From Betaproteobacteria bacterium (lineage in GTDB: Bacteria > Pseudomonadota > Gammaproteobacteria > Burkholderiales > Usitatibacteraceae): DNA of 64,000 bases. Positions 21,427-32,398 of the stretch are shown here, one piece after another. The stretch is taken from positions 62,001 to 126,000 of the forward strand of contig JADJEZ010000001.1 in the NCBI GenBank assembly GCA_016708825.1, in the 5' to 3' direction. Below the pieces are notes generated by a model. It saw only the letters and a list, made by a program, of their open reading frames with translations, did no database searches and was not told the origin of the DNA. A program made the translations under genes and the position numbers. Position 1 is the first letter of the stretch. Each line of letters begins with the position of its first letter.

Positions 21427-23918
<2,492 letters not shown>

Positions 23919-24003
23919 GGAAAATGTCCTGAAGCGAGCGATTCTACGGGCTCCCGGCGTAAAATGGCCCCATTCCTCCAGAGCCGGCCCGCCCAACACG
24001 TCC

Positions 24004-24717
24004 GTGGAAGCCCATATCCTCGTCGTCGACGACGACCCCACCATCCGGGAGCTGGTGCGCGACTACCTCGTCGAGCACGACATGAAGGTTTCCACGGCCG
24101 AGTCCGGCGCCGCGATGGACCGCGTGCTCGGCGCCGAGGTGGTGGACCTGGTGATCCTCGATCTCAAGCTCCCCGACGAGGACGGGCTCGCCATCGCGCG
24201 GCGCCTGCGCGAGAAGCTCGACATCCCGATCATCATCCTCACCGGCAGCCGCAAGGAGGAAGTCGACCGCGTGATGGGCCTGGAGCTGGGCGCCGACGAC
24301 TACGTGACCAAGCCCTTCAGCCAGCGCGAGCTCCTGGCCCGCATCAAGGCGGTGCTGCGCCGCACGGAGACCAAGCGCGCCGCCCGCCGTGTCGAGGACG
24401 CGCGCGCCTACCGCTTCGCCGGGTGGGAGCTGAACACGGGCCTCAGGCGCCTGAAATCCCCCGAGGGGGAAAACGTGGAACTCACCAACAGCGAGTACGC
24501 CCTCCTCGTCGCGTTCCTGCGCGCGCCCCAGAAGGTGCTCTCGCGCGACCAGCTCCTGGAATCGAGCCGGCTGCACGACGACATCTACGACCGCTCGATC
24601 GACGTGCAGATCCTGCGCCTGCGCCGCAAGATCGAGGTGAAGGCGAACGAGCCGAAACTCATCCGCACCGAGCGGGGCTCGGGCTACTACTTCGACACGT
24701 CCGTGGAGACGGTGTGA
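24004..24717 (+). CDS. OmpR-family response regulator
   Basis: A 237-residue DNA-binding regulator. Receiver with acidic pocket VVDDD at residues 7-11, phospho-acceptor D53 in VILDLKLPDEDG, and K103 in DDYVTKPF. C-terminal winged helix (NVELTNSEYALLVAFL, SRDQLLESSR, RSIDVQILRLRRKIE, IRTERGSGYYF). The GTG at 24004 is chosen because it precedes the receiver directly. It is divergent from the hybrid kinase (85-base gap) and 31 bases upstream of the complex-I-like operon on the same strand, so it is a good candidate both as partner of the kinase and as regulator, perhaps co-transcribed, of that operon. Confidence 0.92.
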   Translation: MEAHILVVDDDPTIRELVRDYLVEHDMKVSTAESGAAMDRVLGAEVVDLVILDLKLPDEDGLAIARRLREKLDIPIIILTGSRKEEVDRVMGLELGADDYVTKPFSQRELLARIKAVLRRTETKRAARRVEDARAYRFAGWELNTGLRRLKSPEGENVELTNSEYALLVAFLRAPQKVLSRDQLLESSRLHDDIYDRSIDVQILRLRRKIEVKANEPKLIRTERGSGYYFDTSVETV

Positions 24718-24748
24718 GCGCGGCGGCAGCACGGCGCTAGCGTTCACG

Positions 24749-26767
24749 ATGGACCCGCTGCCAGAGCTCCTCGCGATCGACGGCGTCATGCTGGTCGTGG
24801 TCGCCTGGTTTGCGGTGGGGCTCGCCGGGATCGCGGCGCTGCACAACTTCCGCCTGGTCGGGCGCGTGCTCTTCCCCCTGTCCGCGGCGCTGAGCATCGC
24901 CCTGGCCGGCTTCGCCCTCCTCGCGCTGCCGGGAGCGCCGCAATCGACCGTGCTCGCGATCGGGCTCCCGAACCTGCCCTTCCACCTGCGCCTGGATGCG
25001 CTCTCCGCGTTCTTCCTCGCGATCCTGGGCCTCGCGAGCGCCGGCATCTCGGTGTTCGCCGGTGGCTACTTCCGCCAGGGCGAGGGCACCCCCCCGGGCC
25101 TCCTGTGCCTGCACTACCACCTCTTCCTCGCGAGCATGGCGATGGTGCTCCTCGCCGACGACGCCTACGCCTTCATGGTGACCTGGGAGGTGATGGCGCT
25201 CTCCTCCTACTTCCTGGTCACCACCAACCACCGCATCGCGGAGATCCGCCGCGCGGGCTTCCTCTACCTCCTCGTCGCGCACGTGGGCGCCATCGCGATC
25301 CTGCTCTGCTTCGGGGTGCTGCAGGCCAACACCGGCGACTACACCTTCGCCAACATGCGCGCGCAGGAGCTCTCGCCCTTCTGGGCCTCCTGCGCCTTCC
25401 TGCTGGCGCTCTTCGGCTTCGGCGCGAAGGCGGGGATCCTGCCGCTGCACGTTTGGCTCCCCGAGGCGCACCCGGCCGCGCCCTCGCCGGTGTCCGCCCT
25501 CATGAGCGGCGTGATGCTGAAGACCGCGATCTACGGAATGCTGCGCGTGAACTTCGACCTCCTCGGCTCGCCCCTGTGGTGGTGGGGCGTGGTGGCGCTT
25601 GCCCTGGGTCTCGCCACGGCGCTCTTCGGGGTGGTGTTCGCCGCGGCGCAGGTGGACATGAAGCGGCTCCTCGCCTACTCCTCCATCGAGAACATCGGGC
25701 TCATCGTCGTGGGACTCGGGCTCGCGATGATCTTCGCGGCCTACCGCATGCAGTCGCTGGCCGCCCTGGCCCTCGTGGCCTCGCTCTACCACTGCCTGAA
25801 CCACGCGATCTTCAAGAGCCTGCTCTTCCTCGGCACGGGCTCGGTGCTGCACGCCACGAAGGAGAGGAGCCTGGGCAAGTTGGGCGGCCTCATGCGCTTC
25901 ATGCCCTGGGTCGCGTGGACCACGCTCGCGGGCGTGATCGCGAGCGCCGGCCTGCCGCCTTCCAACGGCTTCGTCTCCGAGTGGCTCCTCTTGCAGGGCT
26001 TCCTCTTCACCGGGGAACTCCCGAACCCGTACCTGCGCATGCTGGTGCCGGTCTTCGCCGCGGGCGTGGTGCTCGTGGCCGCACTCGCGGGCTACGTGAT
26101 GGTGAAGTTCTTCGGCGTGATCTTCCTCGGCCGGCCGCGCGAGGAAAAGCTCGCCCAGGCCCACGACGCGGGCGGGCTCGAGCGCCTGGGCCTTCTCTGG
26201 CTCACCGCCGGCTGCGTGCTGCTGGGGCTCTTCCCCGTGGCCGTCCTCGAGACGATCGACCCCATCACCGTCGCCCTCGTCGGGCGCGGGCTCGCCGCGA
26301 GCGGGAGCGCGGGCGACTGGCTGCTGCTCGCACCGGTGTCGGCCGAGCGCGCCTCCTACAGCCCGATCCTCTTCCTGCTCGTCACCGCGGCGGTCGTGGT
26401 GCTCGCCTTCGTCCTCGTGCGGCGCTTCTACCACGGCCGCGTGCGCCGGGCCGCGCCCTGGGACTGCGGCTTCCCGCTGCAGACGGCGCGCATGCAGGAC
26501 ACCGCCGAGGGCTTCGGCCAGCCCATCCGGCAGATCTTCGAGCCCTTCTACCGCATGCACCGGGAGCTGCCCACGCCCTTCGACGAGGCGCCGCGTTACA
26601 AGGTCACCGTCGAGGATCCGCTCTGGGCCTGGGTGTACCTGAGGATCGCCGCCGCGACGGAAGCCGCGTCGCGCTGGGTGGGGATGCTGCAGCGCGGCCG
26701 GATCTCCATCTATCTCCTCTACAGCTTCCTCACCCTCGTGGCGCTGCTCTTCCTCACCCAGGCATGA
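24749..26767 (+). CDS. hyfB: HyfB-like antiporter subunit of an Ehr (hydrogenase-4-like) complex
   Basis: A 672-residue, about 16-helix membrane protein of the NuoL/M/N-Mrp family, the length of Escherichia coli HyfB. Proton-channel features are visible: the Glu in TWEVMALSSYF, the Lys in FGAKAGILPLHVWLPEAHP, and HAIFKSLLFLGTGSVLH. A cytoplasmic domain near residues 560-620 (RRAAPWDCGFPLQTARMQ, ETRYKVTVEDPLW-like) is typical of HyfB/HycC. It should translocate H+ or Na+. The stop overlaps the next gene by ATGA; all six genes are tightly packed. Confidence 0.92.
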   Translation: MDPLPELLAIDGVMLVVVAWFAVGLAGIAALHNFRLVGRVLFPLSAALSIALAGFALLALPGAPQSTVLAIGLPNLPFHLRLDALSAFFLAILGLASAGISVFAGGYFRQGEGTPPGLLCLHYHLFLASMAMVLLADDAYAFMVTWEVMALSSYFLVTTNHRIAEIRRAGFLYLLVAHVGAIAILLCFGVLQANTGDYTFANMRAQELSPFWASCAFLLALFGFGAKAGILPLHVWLPEAHPAAPSPVSALMSGVMLKTAIYGMLRVNFDLLGSPLWWWGVVALALGLATALFGVVFAAAQVDMKRLLAYSSIENIGLIVVGLGLAMIFAAYRMQSLAALALVASLYHCLNHAIFKSLLFLGTGSVLHATKERSLGKLGGLMRFMPWVAWTTLAGVIASAGLPPSNGFVSEWLLLQGFLFTGELPNPYLRMLVPVFAAGVVLVAALAGYVMVKFFGVIFLGRPREEKLAQAHDAGGLERLGLLWLTAGCVLLGLFPVAVLETIDPITVALVGRGLAASGSAGDWLLLAPVSAERASYSPILFLLVTAAVVVLAFVLVRRFYHGRVRRAAPWDCGFPLQTARMQDTAEGFGQPIRQIFEPFYRMHRELPTPFDEAPRYKVTVEDPLWAWVYLRIAAATEAASRWVGMLQRGRISIYLLYSFLTLVALLFLTQA

Positions 26768-27711
26768 ACCTCGAAGGCCTTCTCGCCCAGCTCCTCGCGA
26801 TGGCCGTCGCCCTCGCCGGCGGGCCGCTGCTCGCGGGATGGGTGAACCAGTGTCGCGCGTGGCTGCAGGGCAGGCGCGCGCCTCCCCTGCTCATGCCCTT
26901 CCGGATGCTGCACAAACTCTTCTGGAAGGAGTCCGTCGTCGCCCACGACGCCTCCCCCATCTTCCGCATCACGCCCTACATCGTGTTCGGCTGCATGCTG
27001 CTCGCCTCCCTCATCATCCCGACGCTCTCCACGGACCTGCCGATGGCCCCGGCGGCCGACGCGATCGCGCTGGTGGGCCTCTTCGGCATCGCGCGGCTTT
27101 TCATCTCGCTCGCGGCCATGGACATCGGCACCGCCTTCGGCACCATGGGCGCGCGGCGCGAGATGCTGGTGGGCTTCCTCGCCGAGCCCGCCTTCCTGAT
27201 GGTGCTTTTCACGGCGTCCCTGATCTCGAGCTCCACGTCGCTCGCGACCACGGTCTCGACCCTGGCGCACCGCGAGTTCGCGATCCTGCCCAGCCTCGCC
27301 TTCGCGGGCATCGCCTTCACCATGGTGTCGCTGGCCGAGAACGCGCGCGTGCCCGTGGACAATCCCGCCACCCACCTCGAGCTCACCATGATCCACGAGG
27401 CGCTGGTGCTCGAGTATTCCGGGCGCCACCTGGCGCTCATCGAGTGGGCGGCGACGTTGAAGCTCTTCGCCTACTCCTGCGCGGGGCTCGCGATCTTCTT
27501 TCCCTGGGGGATCGCCGAGGCGCGCGACCACGCGGCCCTCCTCTGGGCGCTGCCCGTCCTCGCCGTGAAACTTGCCATCGGCGGCTTCACCCTCGCCCTG
27601 ATCGAGACGATCCTCGCGAAGATGCGCATCTTCCGCGTGCCGGAGTTCCTCGCCACGGCCTTCCTGCTGGGAGTGCTCGCGCTCCTGGTCCACCTGCTGC
27701 TGGGGGCCTAG
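26764..27711 (+). CDS. hyfC: HyfC-like membrane subunit (NuoH-type)
   Basis: A 315-residue NuoH/HycD-type subunit that anchors the peripheral arm to the membrane arm. Conserved loops include GARREMLVGFLAEPAFLM, AENARVPVDNPATHLELTM and IHEALVLEYSGRHLAL, with Glu residues of the quinone-channel-like funnel. About eight hydrophobic helices. The start ATG at 26764 overlaps the hyfB stop. Confidence 0.93.
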   Translation: MNLEGLLAQLLAMAVALAGGPLLAGWVNQCRAWLQGRRAPPLLMPFRMLHKLFWKESVVAHDASPIFRITPYIVFGCMLLASLIIPTLSTDLPMAPAADAIALVGLFGIARLFISLAAMDIGTAFGTMGARREMLVGFLAEPAFLMVLFTASLISSSTSLATTVSTLAHREFAILPSLAFAGIAFTMVSLAENARVPVDNPATHLELTMIHEALVLEYSGRHLALIEWAATLKLFAYSCAGLAIFFPWGIAEARDHAALLWALPVLAVKLAIGGFTLALIETILAKMRIFRVPEFLATAFLLGVLALLVHLLLGA

Positions 27712-27716
27712 GCGCC

Positions 27717-28376
27717 GTGACCTCCCTCACCAGCCAGGTCATCAACCTCTTCGCCTCGGTGCTGCTGCTCATCGCCTTCGCGATGCTCTCGCAGCGGCGC
27801 ATCGTCACGCTCATCAACCTCTTCGCGCTCCAGGGCCTCGCCCTCGTGGGCTCCACGGTCACGGTCGCCTGGGCGACGGGCCAGCACCACCTCTACTGGT
27901 CGGCCGGGATCACCTTCGTGCTGAAGGTGGTGGCGCTGCCGCTGATCCTGCACCGGCTCATCCGGCGCCTGAACGTGAAGTGGGACATCGAGACCCTCAT
28001 CAACATCCCGACGATGATGCTGGTGGGGATCGTGCTGGTGGTCTTCGCCTTCAACCTCGCGCTGCCGATCTCGGAGTTCTCCAATTCCATCGCGCGCGGC
28101 ACGCTCGGCATCGCGCTCGCCTGCGTGCTCATGGCCTTCCTCATGATGATCACGCGCTCCAAGGCCGTGCCGCAGGTGATCGGGTTCCTGGCGATGGAAA
28201 ACGGCCTCTTCTTCGCCGCGACCAGCGCCACCTACGGCATGCCGATGGTGGTGGAGCTCGGCATCGCCCTGGACGTGCTGGTGGGCATGATCATCCTGGG
28301 CGTGTTCATGTTCCAGATCCGCGAGCAGTTCGATTCGCTCGACATCCATCACCTCGAGAAGCTGAAGGAGGACTGA
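27717..28376 (+). CDS. hyfE: HyfE-like membrane subunit (NuoK-related)
   Basis: A 219-residue membrane protein, six or seven helices, resembling HyfE/NuoK. The GTG at 27717 gives MTSLTSQVINLFASVLLLIAF. Conserved-looking segments: LINLFALQGLALV, LPLILHRLIRRL, PQVIGFLAMENGLFFA, FMFQIREQFDSLD. The stop overlaps the following ATG, with AAGGAGG just before it. No HyfD gene is found between this and hyfC. Confidence 0.9.
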   Translation: MTSLTSQVINLFASVLLLIAFAMLSQRRIVTLINLFALQGLALVGSTVTVAWATGQHHLYWSAGITFVLKVVALPLILHRLIRRLNVKWDIETLINIPTMMLVGIVLVVFAFNLALPISEFSNSIARGTLGIALACVLMAFLMMITRSKAVPQVIGFLAMENGLFFAATSATYGMPMVVELGIALDVLVGMIILGVFMFQIREQFDSLDIHHLEKLKED

Positions 28377-29827
28377 TGGAAGCCTTCGTGGTCCTCCTCG
28401 CGATCCCGCTCCTCGGCGCCCCCGCGCTGTGGCTCCTGGGCGACCGGGAGATCGCACCGGAGGTGAACGCGGCCTTCAGCCTCGCGACCTTCGCTGCTTC
28501 CGCATGGCTCACGGCGGAGGTGATCTCCGGCGGGCCCATCACCGCGTGGAACGAGCAGTTCTTCGTCGATGCGCTGAACGTCTTCCTCGTGGCACTCACC
28601 GCCTTCGTGGGCTTCACGACCTCGCTCTTCTCGCGCCCCTACATGCGCATCGAGCGCGAGAAGGGAAAGATGACCGGGCCGCGGCTGCGCCTGTACCACA
28701 GCATGTACCAGGCGTTCATGTTCACCATGCTCGCCGCGCTCACCACGAACAACCTGGGGATCCTCTGGGTGGCCATGGAGGCGGCCACCCTCGCGACGGT
28801 GCTGCTGGTGTCGGTGTACCGCACGGCGGCCTCCCTGGAGGCCGCGTGGAAGTACTTCATCCTCTGCGGCGTGGGGATCGCCCAGGCGCTCTTCGGCACG
28901 ATCCTCCTCTACTTCGCGGCCGAGCGCGTGCTGGGCGCGGAGGGCAACGCGCTCCTCTGGACGCACCTGAACCTCGTGAAAGGCGACCTCGAGCCCGCGA
29001 TCATGTCGCTCGCCTTCGTCTTCCTGCTGGTGGGCTACGGCACCAAGGTCGGCCTCGTGCCGCTGCACAACTGGCTGCCGGATGCGCACGCCGAGGGACC
29101 GACGCCGATCTCCGCGGTGCTCTCGGGCCTGCTCCTGAACGTCGCGCTCTACTCGGTCCTGCGCTGCAAGGTGCTGGCCGACGGCGCGCTGGATTCGCGC
29201 TTCGCGAGCAACATGATGATGGGCTTCGGGCTGCTCTCGGTGGTGGTGGCCGCGTTCTTCCTGTCGCGCCAGCGCGACGTGAAGCGCATGTTCGCCTACT
29301 CGTCGATCGAGCACATGGGGCTCATCACCTTCGCCTTCGGCATGGGCGGGCCCATCGCGAACTTCGCGGGGCTGCTGCACATGACGGTGCACTCGCTCGT
29401 GAAGAGCGCGATCTTCTTCGCCGTGGGCCACGCCGCGCAGAAGGCCGGCACGCAGGTGATGGAGGACATCCGCGGCCTCATGAAGGTGAGCCCCACGGTG
29501 GGCTGGGGGCTCATGATCGGCACGCTCGCGATCCTGGGCATGCCGCCCTTCGGCGTCTTCGCGAGCGAGTTCCTGATCCTCACCACGGCGATGCGCGAGC
29601 ACCCCTGGGCCACGCCCTTCCTGCTGCTCGCACTCGGCGTGGCCTTCGCCGCCGTCTTCAGCCGCGTGCAGCCCATGGTCTTCGGCGACACGCACATGCA
29701 GCCCCTCGCGCACCAGCCGGCGCTGGTCCCGGTGTTCGTGCACCTGGGCCTGGGGCTGCTCCTGGGCCTCTACATCCCGCCCTACCTCGCGGCCTGGTAC
29801 GCCGAGGCGGCAAGGCTGCTGGGCTGA
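28376..29827 (+). CDS. hyfF: HyfF-like antiporter subunit (NuoL/M type)
   Basis: A 483-residue second antiporter-like subunit. Key channel signatures: WVAMEAATLATVLLV (Glu), YGTKVGLVPLHNWLPDAHAEGP (Lys), RMFAYSSIEHMGLI and HSLVKSAIFFAVGHAAQ. About 13-14 helices. Strong ribosome site AAGGAGG overlapping the hyfE 3' end. With HyfB this gives two putative ion channels in the complex, compared with three in E. coli hydrogenase 4, which also has HyfD. Confidence 0.93.
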   Translation: MEAFVVLLAIPLLGAPALWLLGDREIAPEVNAAFSLATFAASAWLTAEVISGGPITAWNEQFFVDALNVFLVALTAFVGFTTSLFSRPYMRIEREKGKMTGPRLRLYHSMYQAFMFTMLAALTTNNLGILWVAMEAATLATVLLVSVYRTAASLEAAWKYFILCGVGIAQALFGTILLYFAAERVLGAEGNALLWTHLNLVKGDLEPAIMSLAFVFLLVGYGTKVGLVPLHNWLPDAHAEGPTPISAVLSGLLLNVALYSVLRCKVLADGALDSRFASNMMMGFGLLSVVVAAFFLSRQRDVKRMFAYSSIEHMGLITFAFGMGGPIANFAGLLHMTVHSLVKSAIFFAVGHAAQKAGTQVMEDIRGLMKVSPTVGWGLMIGTLAILGMPPFGVFASEFLILTTAMREHPWATPFLLLALGVAFAAVFSRVQPMVFGDTHMQPLAHQPALVPVFVHLGLGLLLGLYIPPYLAAWYAEAARLLG

Positions 29828-29832
29828 TCACC

Positions 29833-31389
29833 ATGCGCATCCCGGGCCTCAACCTGCAATGGACCGTGCTCCCCGGCGACGCGCCGGTGGCGATTGCCGC
29901 CGTGGGCGAGTGGCAGTGGACCGAGGCCGCGCGGCTGGCGCGCGAAGGCGGCGGGCGCCTCGTGTCGCTGTGGGGCGCGGACCACCGCGACCTCTCCGAG
30001 GACGAGGACGAGTTCTCCGTGTACGCGGCCTACGCGGTGCAGGCGGGGCTCGCGATCGTGCGCCTCGTCGTCGCGGAACCCGCGCTTTCGTACCCGGACC
30101 TCTCGGGGCTCTTCCCGGCAGCCGCGCGCATGCAGCGCGCGCTCTTCGACCTGCTGGGCATCGGCGCATCGGGCGCGGCGGATACCCGCCCGTGGCTGCG
30201 CCATGGCGCGTGGGCCGAGGACGCCTTCCCGCTGCGCCGCGACTTCGACGCGGCGAAACTGCCGCCCAACGCACTCGCCGACTACGCGTTCGTGCGCGTC
30301 GAGGGCGACGGGGTGCACGAGATCCCCGTGGGCCCGATCCACGCCGGGATCATCGAGCCGGGGCACTTCCGCTTCTCCATCGTCGGCGAGAAGGTGCTGC
30401 GCCTCGAGGCGCGGCTGGGCTACGTGCACAAGGGGATCGAGAAGCGCTTCGAGGACTTCACCGTTGCCGAGGGCCATCGGCTTGCGGGCCGTGTCTCCGG
30501 CGACTCGACCGTGGCCTTCGCCTGGGCCTACGCGCAGGCCGCGGAATCGCTGCTGGGCGTCGTGCCGCCGCCGCGCGCGCGCTGGATCCGCGCCCTCGCC
30601 CTGGAGCGCGAGCGCGTGGCGAACCACCTGGGCGACCTGGGCGCGCTCGGCAACGACGCCGCGCTCGCCTTCGCGCTCTCGCAGTTCATGCGCCTGAAGG
30701 AGGACTGGCTGCGCACGAGCGGCGAGGTCTTCGGCCACCGCCTGCTCATGGACCTCGTCGTGCCGGGCGGGGTCGCGAGCGGCTTCGACGCCGCGGGCGC
30801 CGAGCGCATGGTGGCCGAGTCCAAGGCCATCGAGGTGGAAGTTCGCGACCTGCGCGACATCTTCGACGAGCACGCGGGGCTGCAGGATCGCTTCCTCACG
30901 ACGGGGCGCGTGACGCCGGAGCTCGCGAGGAAGCTCGGCCTCACGGGCCTCGCCGGGCGGGCGAGCGGACAGGCGAACGACCTGCGGGCCGACTTTCCCG
31001 CCGCACCCTACGCGGAACTCGCGGTGAGGAAGGCCGGCTACGCCGCGGGCGACGTGGCCGCGCGCGTGCACCTGCGCTTCGACGAGGTGCTCGAATCCCT
31101 GCGGCTGGTGCGCGCGATCGCGATGGGCGCGCCGGACGGCGAGTTGCGCGTGGAGCTGCCGCAGCCGCGGGCACAGGCGTTTGGCGCGGGCTGGGTGGAA
31201 GGATGGCGCGGCGAGGTGCTCGTCGCACTCGAGGCGGGCGAGGGCGGGAGGATCCGCCGCTGCCATGCGCACGACCCCTCGTGGCAGAACTGGCCGGTGA
31301 TCGAGCACGCGGTGATGGGCAACATCGTTCCCGACTTCCCGCTCATCAACAAGAGCTTCAACCTGAGCTACTCGGGGCAGGACGGCTGA
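29833..31389 (+). CDS. hyfG: HyfG-like large subunit, Ni-Fe ligands absent (Ehr large subunit)
   Basis: A 518-residue fusion of a NuoC-like N-terminus (residues about 1-165) and a NuoD/hydrogenase-large-subunit-like C-terminus. The fold is clear: VGPIHAGIIEPGHFRF, LGYVHKGIEKRFE, ERVANHLGDLGALGND, EVFGHRLLMDLV. In group 4 [NiFe]-hydrogenases the metal is held by two CxxC motifs. Here the first is RVSGDS (S222, S225) and the second is DPSWQN (S483, N486), so all four cysteine ligands are gone. It cannot bind a normal Ni-Fe centre. This matches Ehr (energy-converting hydrogenase-related) complexes. It overlaps the small subunit by ATGA. Confidence 0.92.
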   Translation: MRIPGLNLQWTVLPGDAPVAIAAVGEWQWTEAARLAREGGGRLVSLWGADHRDLSEDEDEFSVYAAYAVQAGLAIVRLVVAEPALSYPDLSGLFPAAARMQRALFDLLGIGASGAADTRPWLRHGAWAEDAFPLRRDFDAAKLPPNALADYAFVRVEGDGVHEIPVGPIHAGIIEPGHFRFSIVGEKVLRLEARLGYVHKGIEKRFEDFTVAEGHRLAGRVSGDSTVAFAWAYAQAAESLLGVVPPPRARWIRALALERERVANHLGDLGALGNDAALAFALSQFMRLKEDWLRTSGEVFGHRLLMDLVVPGGVASGFDAAGAERMVAESKAIEVEVRDLRDIFDEHAGLQDRFLTTGRVTPELARKLGLTGLAGRASGQANDLRADFPAAPYAELAVRKAGYAAGDVAARVHLRFDEVLESLRLVRAIAMGAPDGELRVELPQPRAQAFGAGWVEGWRGEVLVALEAGEGGRIRRCHAHDPSWQNWPVIEHAVMGNIVPDFPLINKSFNLSYSGQDG

Positions 31390-31901
31390 TGATCCACATC
31401 CTCAAGCGGATCGTGCGCACCGGCATCGTGAGCGAGGACGCCCCTTCGCCCCTCGAGGCGCTGCGCACCCGCGCCCCGGAGATCCAGGCGGAGGTGTTGA
31501 AGCTCCTCGGCCGCGCGCTCGCGATCCGCCAGGTGGACGCCGGATCCTGCAACGGCTGCGAGCTGGAGATCCAGGCGGTGAACAACCCCTACTACAACCT
31601 CGAGGGGCTGGGCATCAAGTTCGTCGCGAGCCCGCGCCACGCGGACATGCTGCTGGTCACCGGGCCGGTCGCGAAGCACATGGAGCACGCCTTGCGCATC
31701 GCCTGGGAGGCCACGCCTGCGCCGAAGCTCGTCGTGGCCGTGGGCGACTGCGGCTGCACGGGCGGGATCTTCGGCGAGAGCTACGCGAGCTGCGGGAAGG
31801 TTGCGAACGTGATCCCCGTGGACGTGGCGGTACCGGGCTGCCCGCCGACACCGATCGCGATCCTGCAGGCGATCCTCACCGCCGTCGCCTCGCGCCGGTA
31901 G
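31389..31901 (+). CDS. hyfI: HyfI-like small subunit (NuoB-type, 4Fe-4S)
   Basis: A 170-residue NuoB/HycG-type subunit carrying the proximal (N2-like) 4Fe-4S cluster. Cysteines are intact: C54 and C57 in GSCNGCELE, C121 in GDCGCTGG, C151 in VPGCPPTP. So the electron-transfer cluster is kept although the large subunit has lost its metal site. Last gene of the operon; the stop is two bases before the terminator. No HyfA- or HyfH-type ferredoxin subunit follows. Confidence 0.94.
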   Translation: MIHILKRIVRTGIVSEDAPSPLEALRTRAPEIQAEVLKLLGRALAIRQVDAGSCNGCELEIQAVNNPYYNLEGLGIKFVASPRHADMLLVTGPVAKHMEHALRIAWEATPAPKLVVAVGDCGCTGGIFGESYASCGKVANVIPVDVAVPGCPPTPIAILQAILTAVASRR

Positions 31902-31903
31902 TT

Positions 31904-31952
31904 GGGGACGTTCCCGTGTTTCGCGACGAATCGGGGAGCGTCCCCGTTTTTT
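31904..31952 (+). terminator. Strong rho-independent terminator of the Ehr operon
   Basis: Long nested hairpin 31904-31945: outer stem GGGGACG / CGTCCCC, middle TTCCCG / CGGGGA (with a G-T pair), inner TTCG-CGA-CGAA, followed by GTTTTTT at 31946-31952. Starts immediately after the hyfI stop. Confidence 0.85.
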
Positions 31953-31993
31953 CCGGGCGGCCAGTTCCGACAAACACACAGCCGAGGCTTCCC

Positions 31994-32350
31994 ATGTCCC
32001 CATCCGCCGAATCCAGCAAGGTCGACGCATACATCGCGGCGGCGGCGCCCATCGCCAGGCCGCATCTCACCGAGATTCGTCGCGTTGCCCTGGCAGCGGT
32101 TCCCGGGGCCCGGGAGACCATCAGCTACAAGATGCCTGCCCTCAGGAATGGGCGCGTTTTCTTCTACTTCGCCGCGTTCAAGGATCACATCGGCGTCTAT
32201 CCCCCTGTCGAGGCAGACGCGAAGCTCAAGGCAGAACTGGCCCCGTACGCAAACGCCAAGGGCAACTTGCGTTTTCCGTTCACGGAGCCTGTTCCCTATC
32301 CGCTCATCGGCAGGGTCGCCGCCGCCCTGGCCCGCCAGTATGCGAAGTAG
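31994..32350 (+). CDS. DUF1801 / YdhG-like small protein
   Basis: A 118-residue protein of the DUF1801 (YdhG, frataxin-like fold) family. Family landmarks: VDAYIAAAAPIARPHLTEIRRV, GARETISYKMPALRN, FFYFAAFKDHIGVYPP, KGNLRFPFTEPVPYPLI. The ATG at 31994 is taken because it starts the conserved domain. Function in the family is uncertain (iron handling has been suggested for some relatives). It lies 42 bases past the terminator, so probably an independent unit, convergent with the molybdoenzyme. Confidence 0.85.
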   Translation: MSPSAESSKVDAYIAAAAPIARPHLTEIRRVALAAVPGARETISYKMPALRNGRVFFYFAAFKDHIGVYPPVEADAKLKAELAPYANAKGNLRFPFTEPVPYPLIGRVAAALARQYAK

Positions 32351-32398
32351 CGCCACTCCCGTGGGGCACGAACAGAAGGACGCAGGGGACGCTACGCT

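Noticed and set aside
24749..31901. Respiratory complex I (nuo) operon
   Set aside because: Gene order and the HyfB, HyfE and HyfG-type fusions fit hydrogenase-4/Ehr; NuoE, F, G, I, J and A are absent.
24749..31901. Functional formate hydrogenlyase
   Set aside because: Large subunit lacks Ni-Fe ligands and no formate dehydrogenase or ferredoxin subunit is in the operon.
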